6,053 nt of DNA, from positions 1-6,053 of the forward strand of contig JBHENW010000072.1 in NCBI GenBank assembly GCA_046261875.1, in the 5' to 3' direction. Positions 5,911 through 6,053 of the stretch are shown one piece after another. The DNA comes from JBHENW01 sp046261875. Lineage in GTDB: Bacteria > Acidobacteriota > Thermoanaerobaculia > UBA5066 > Gp7-AA6. Position 1 is the stretch's first letter. Each line of letters opens with the position of its first letter. The notes under the pieces are model-generated. The model was not told the DNA's origin, searched no databases, and saw only the letters and a list, made by a program, of their open reading frames with translations. Both the position numbers and the translations under genes were made by a program.

Positions 5911-6053
5911 CTAGTTCCCGACCTCCGCGAGCGCTTTCTTGCGCGCCGCCTCGAACTCGTCGCCCGGCTTCCAGCGCGGCAGGGCATCCGCATTGGCGAC
6001 ACGCAGGCCGAGCTTGAAGGCGAGCTGCGTGTCCTCGACCGCCCCGGAAAGGT
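5911..6053 (-). CDS. C-terminal 46 codons of an unidentified protein
   Basis: The minus-strand frame enters from the right edge and ends at TAG 5911-5913. The last residues include VEDTQLAFKLGLRVANADAL, then PRWKPGDEFEAARKKALAEV and a final Gly-Asn. Composition is balanced, with charged helix-like sequence at the end, and third positions are nearly all G or C, unlike the arginine-rich opposite strand. I do not recognise the family, and the piece is too short to infer a role. It is followed after 14 bases by the 5859-5896 inverted repeats, then by the DUF1579-type gene on the same strand, 239 bases downstream. Confidence 0.65.
   Translation of the reverse strand, partial: LSGAVEDTQLAFKLGLRVANADALPRWKPGDEFEAARKKALAEVGN

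Noticed and set aside
5699..6053. Plus-strand open frame from ATG 5699 to the right edge, with a hydrophobic signal-like stretch (FLVGFLFLSAA)
   Set aside because: It has no ribosome-binding site, its product is strongly Arg-rich after the hydrophobic stretch, and it runs antisense to the minus-strand 3' gene end, whose composition and third-position GC are much better.

Overview
This is a GC-rich bacterial window with mostly G/C third codon positions. It holds five protein-coding loci, two of them cut by the window edges. The large receptor is an Oar-like TonB-dependent receptor with an N-terminal carboxypeptidase-regulatory-like domain. Such receptors are expanded in Acidobacteriota and related Gram-negative soil lineages, so I infer a Gram-negative host, possibly an acidobacterium. 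The taxonomic part is inference only.

Layout: (1) minus strand, 730 to the left edge: a peptidase family S66 (LD-carboxypeptidase-like) protein with a twin-arginine signal, cut at its C-terminus. (2) minus strand, 3669-784: the TonB-dependent receptor, 53 bases upstream of the S66 gene and probably co-transcribed with it. The gap is almost filled by a 52-base imperfect palindrome that includes the ribosome-binding site and TTG start of the S66 gene. (3) 3670-3796: the divergent intergenic region. (4) plus strand, 3797-4948: a PhoD-like metallophosphatase lipoprotein. An in-frame TAA falls inside a conserved C-terminal motif, and the rest of the gene continues to 5207 with one further frameshift. 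(5) minus strand, 5671-5177: a DUF1579-type protein, apparently frameshifted near its 3' end. When both shifts are corrected, genes 4 and 5 converge and overlap by 11 bases. (6) 5672-5910: a 239-base region with small inverted repeats. (7) minus strand, right edge to 5911: the last 46 codons of an unidentified protein.

How the genes may work together: the receptor and the exported S66 peptidase could form an outer-membrane uptake plus periplasmic peptide-trimming pair. This is a hypothesis from gene order and signal peptides, not a demonstrated system. The PhoD-like and DUF1579 genes show no clear functional tie to it. All four gene starts that can be judged are non-ATG (TTG or GTG), each with a Shine-Dalgarno-like sequence. 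I see no tRNA, rRNA, CRISPR array, insertion sequence or phage gene. The most unusual items are the intercistronic palindrome at 728-779 and the cluster of reading-frame lesions at 4946-5242.
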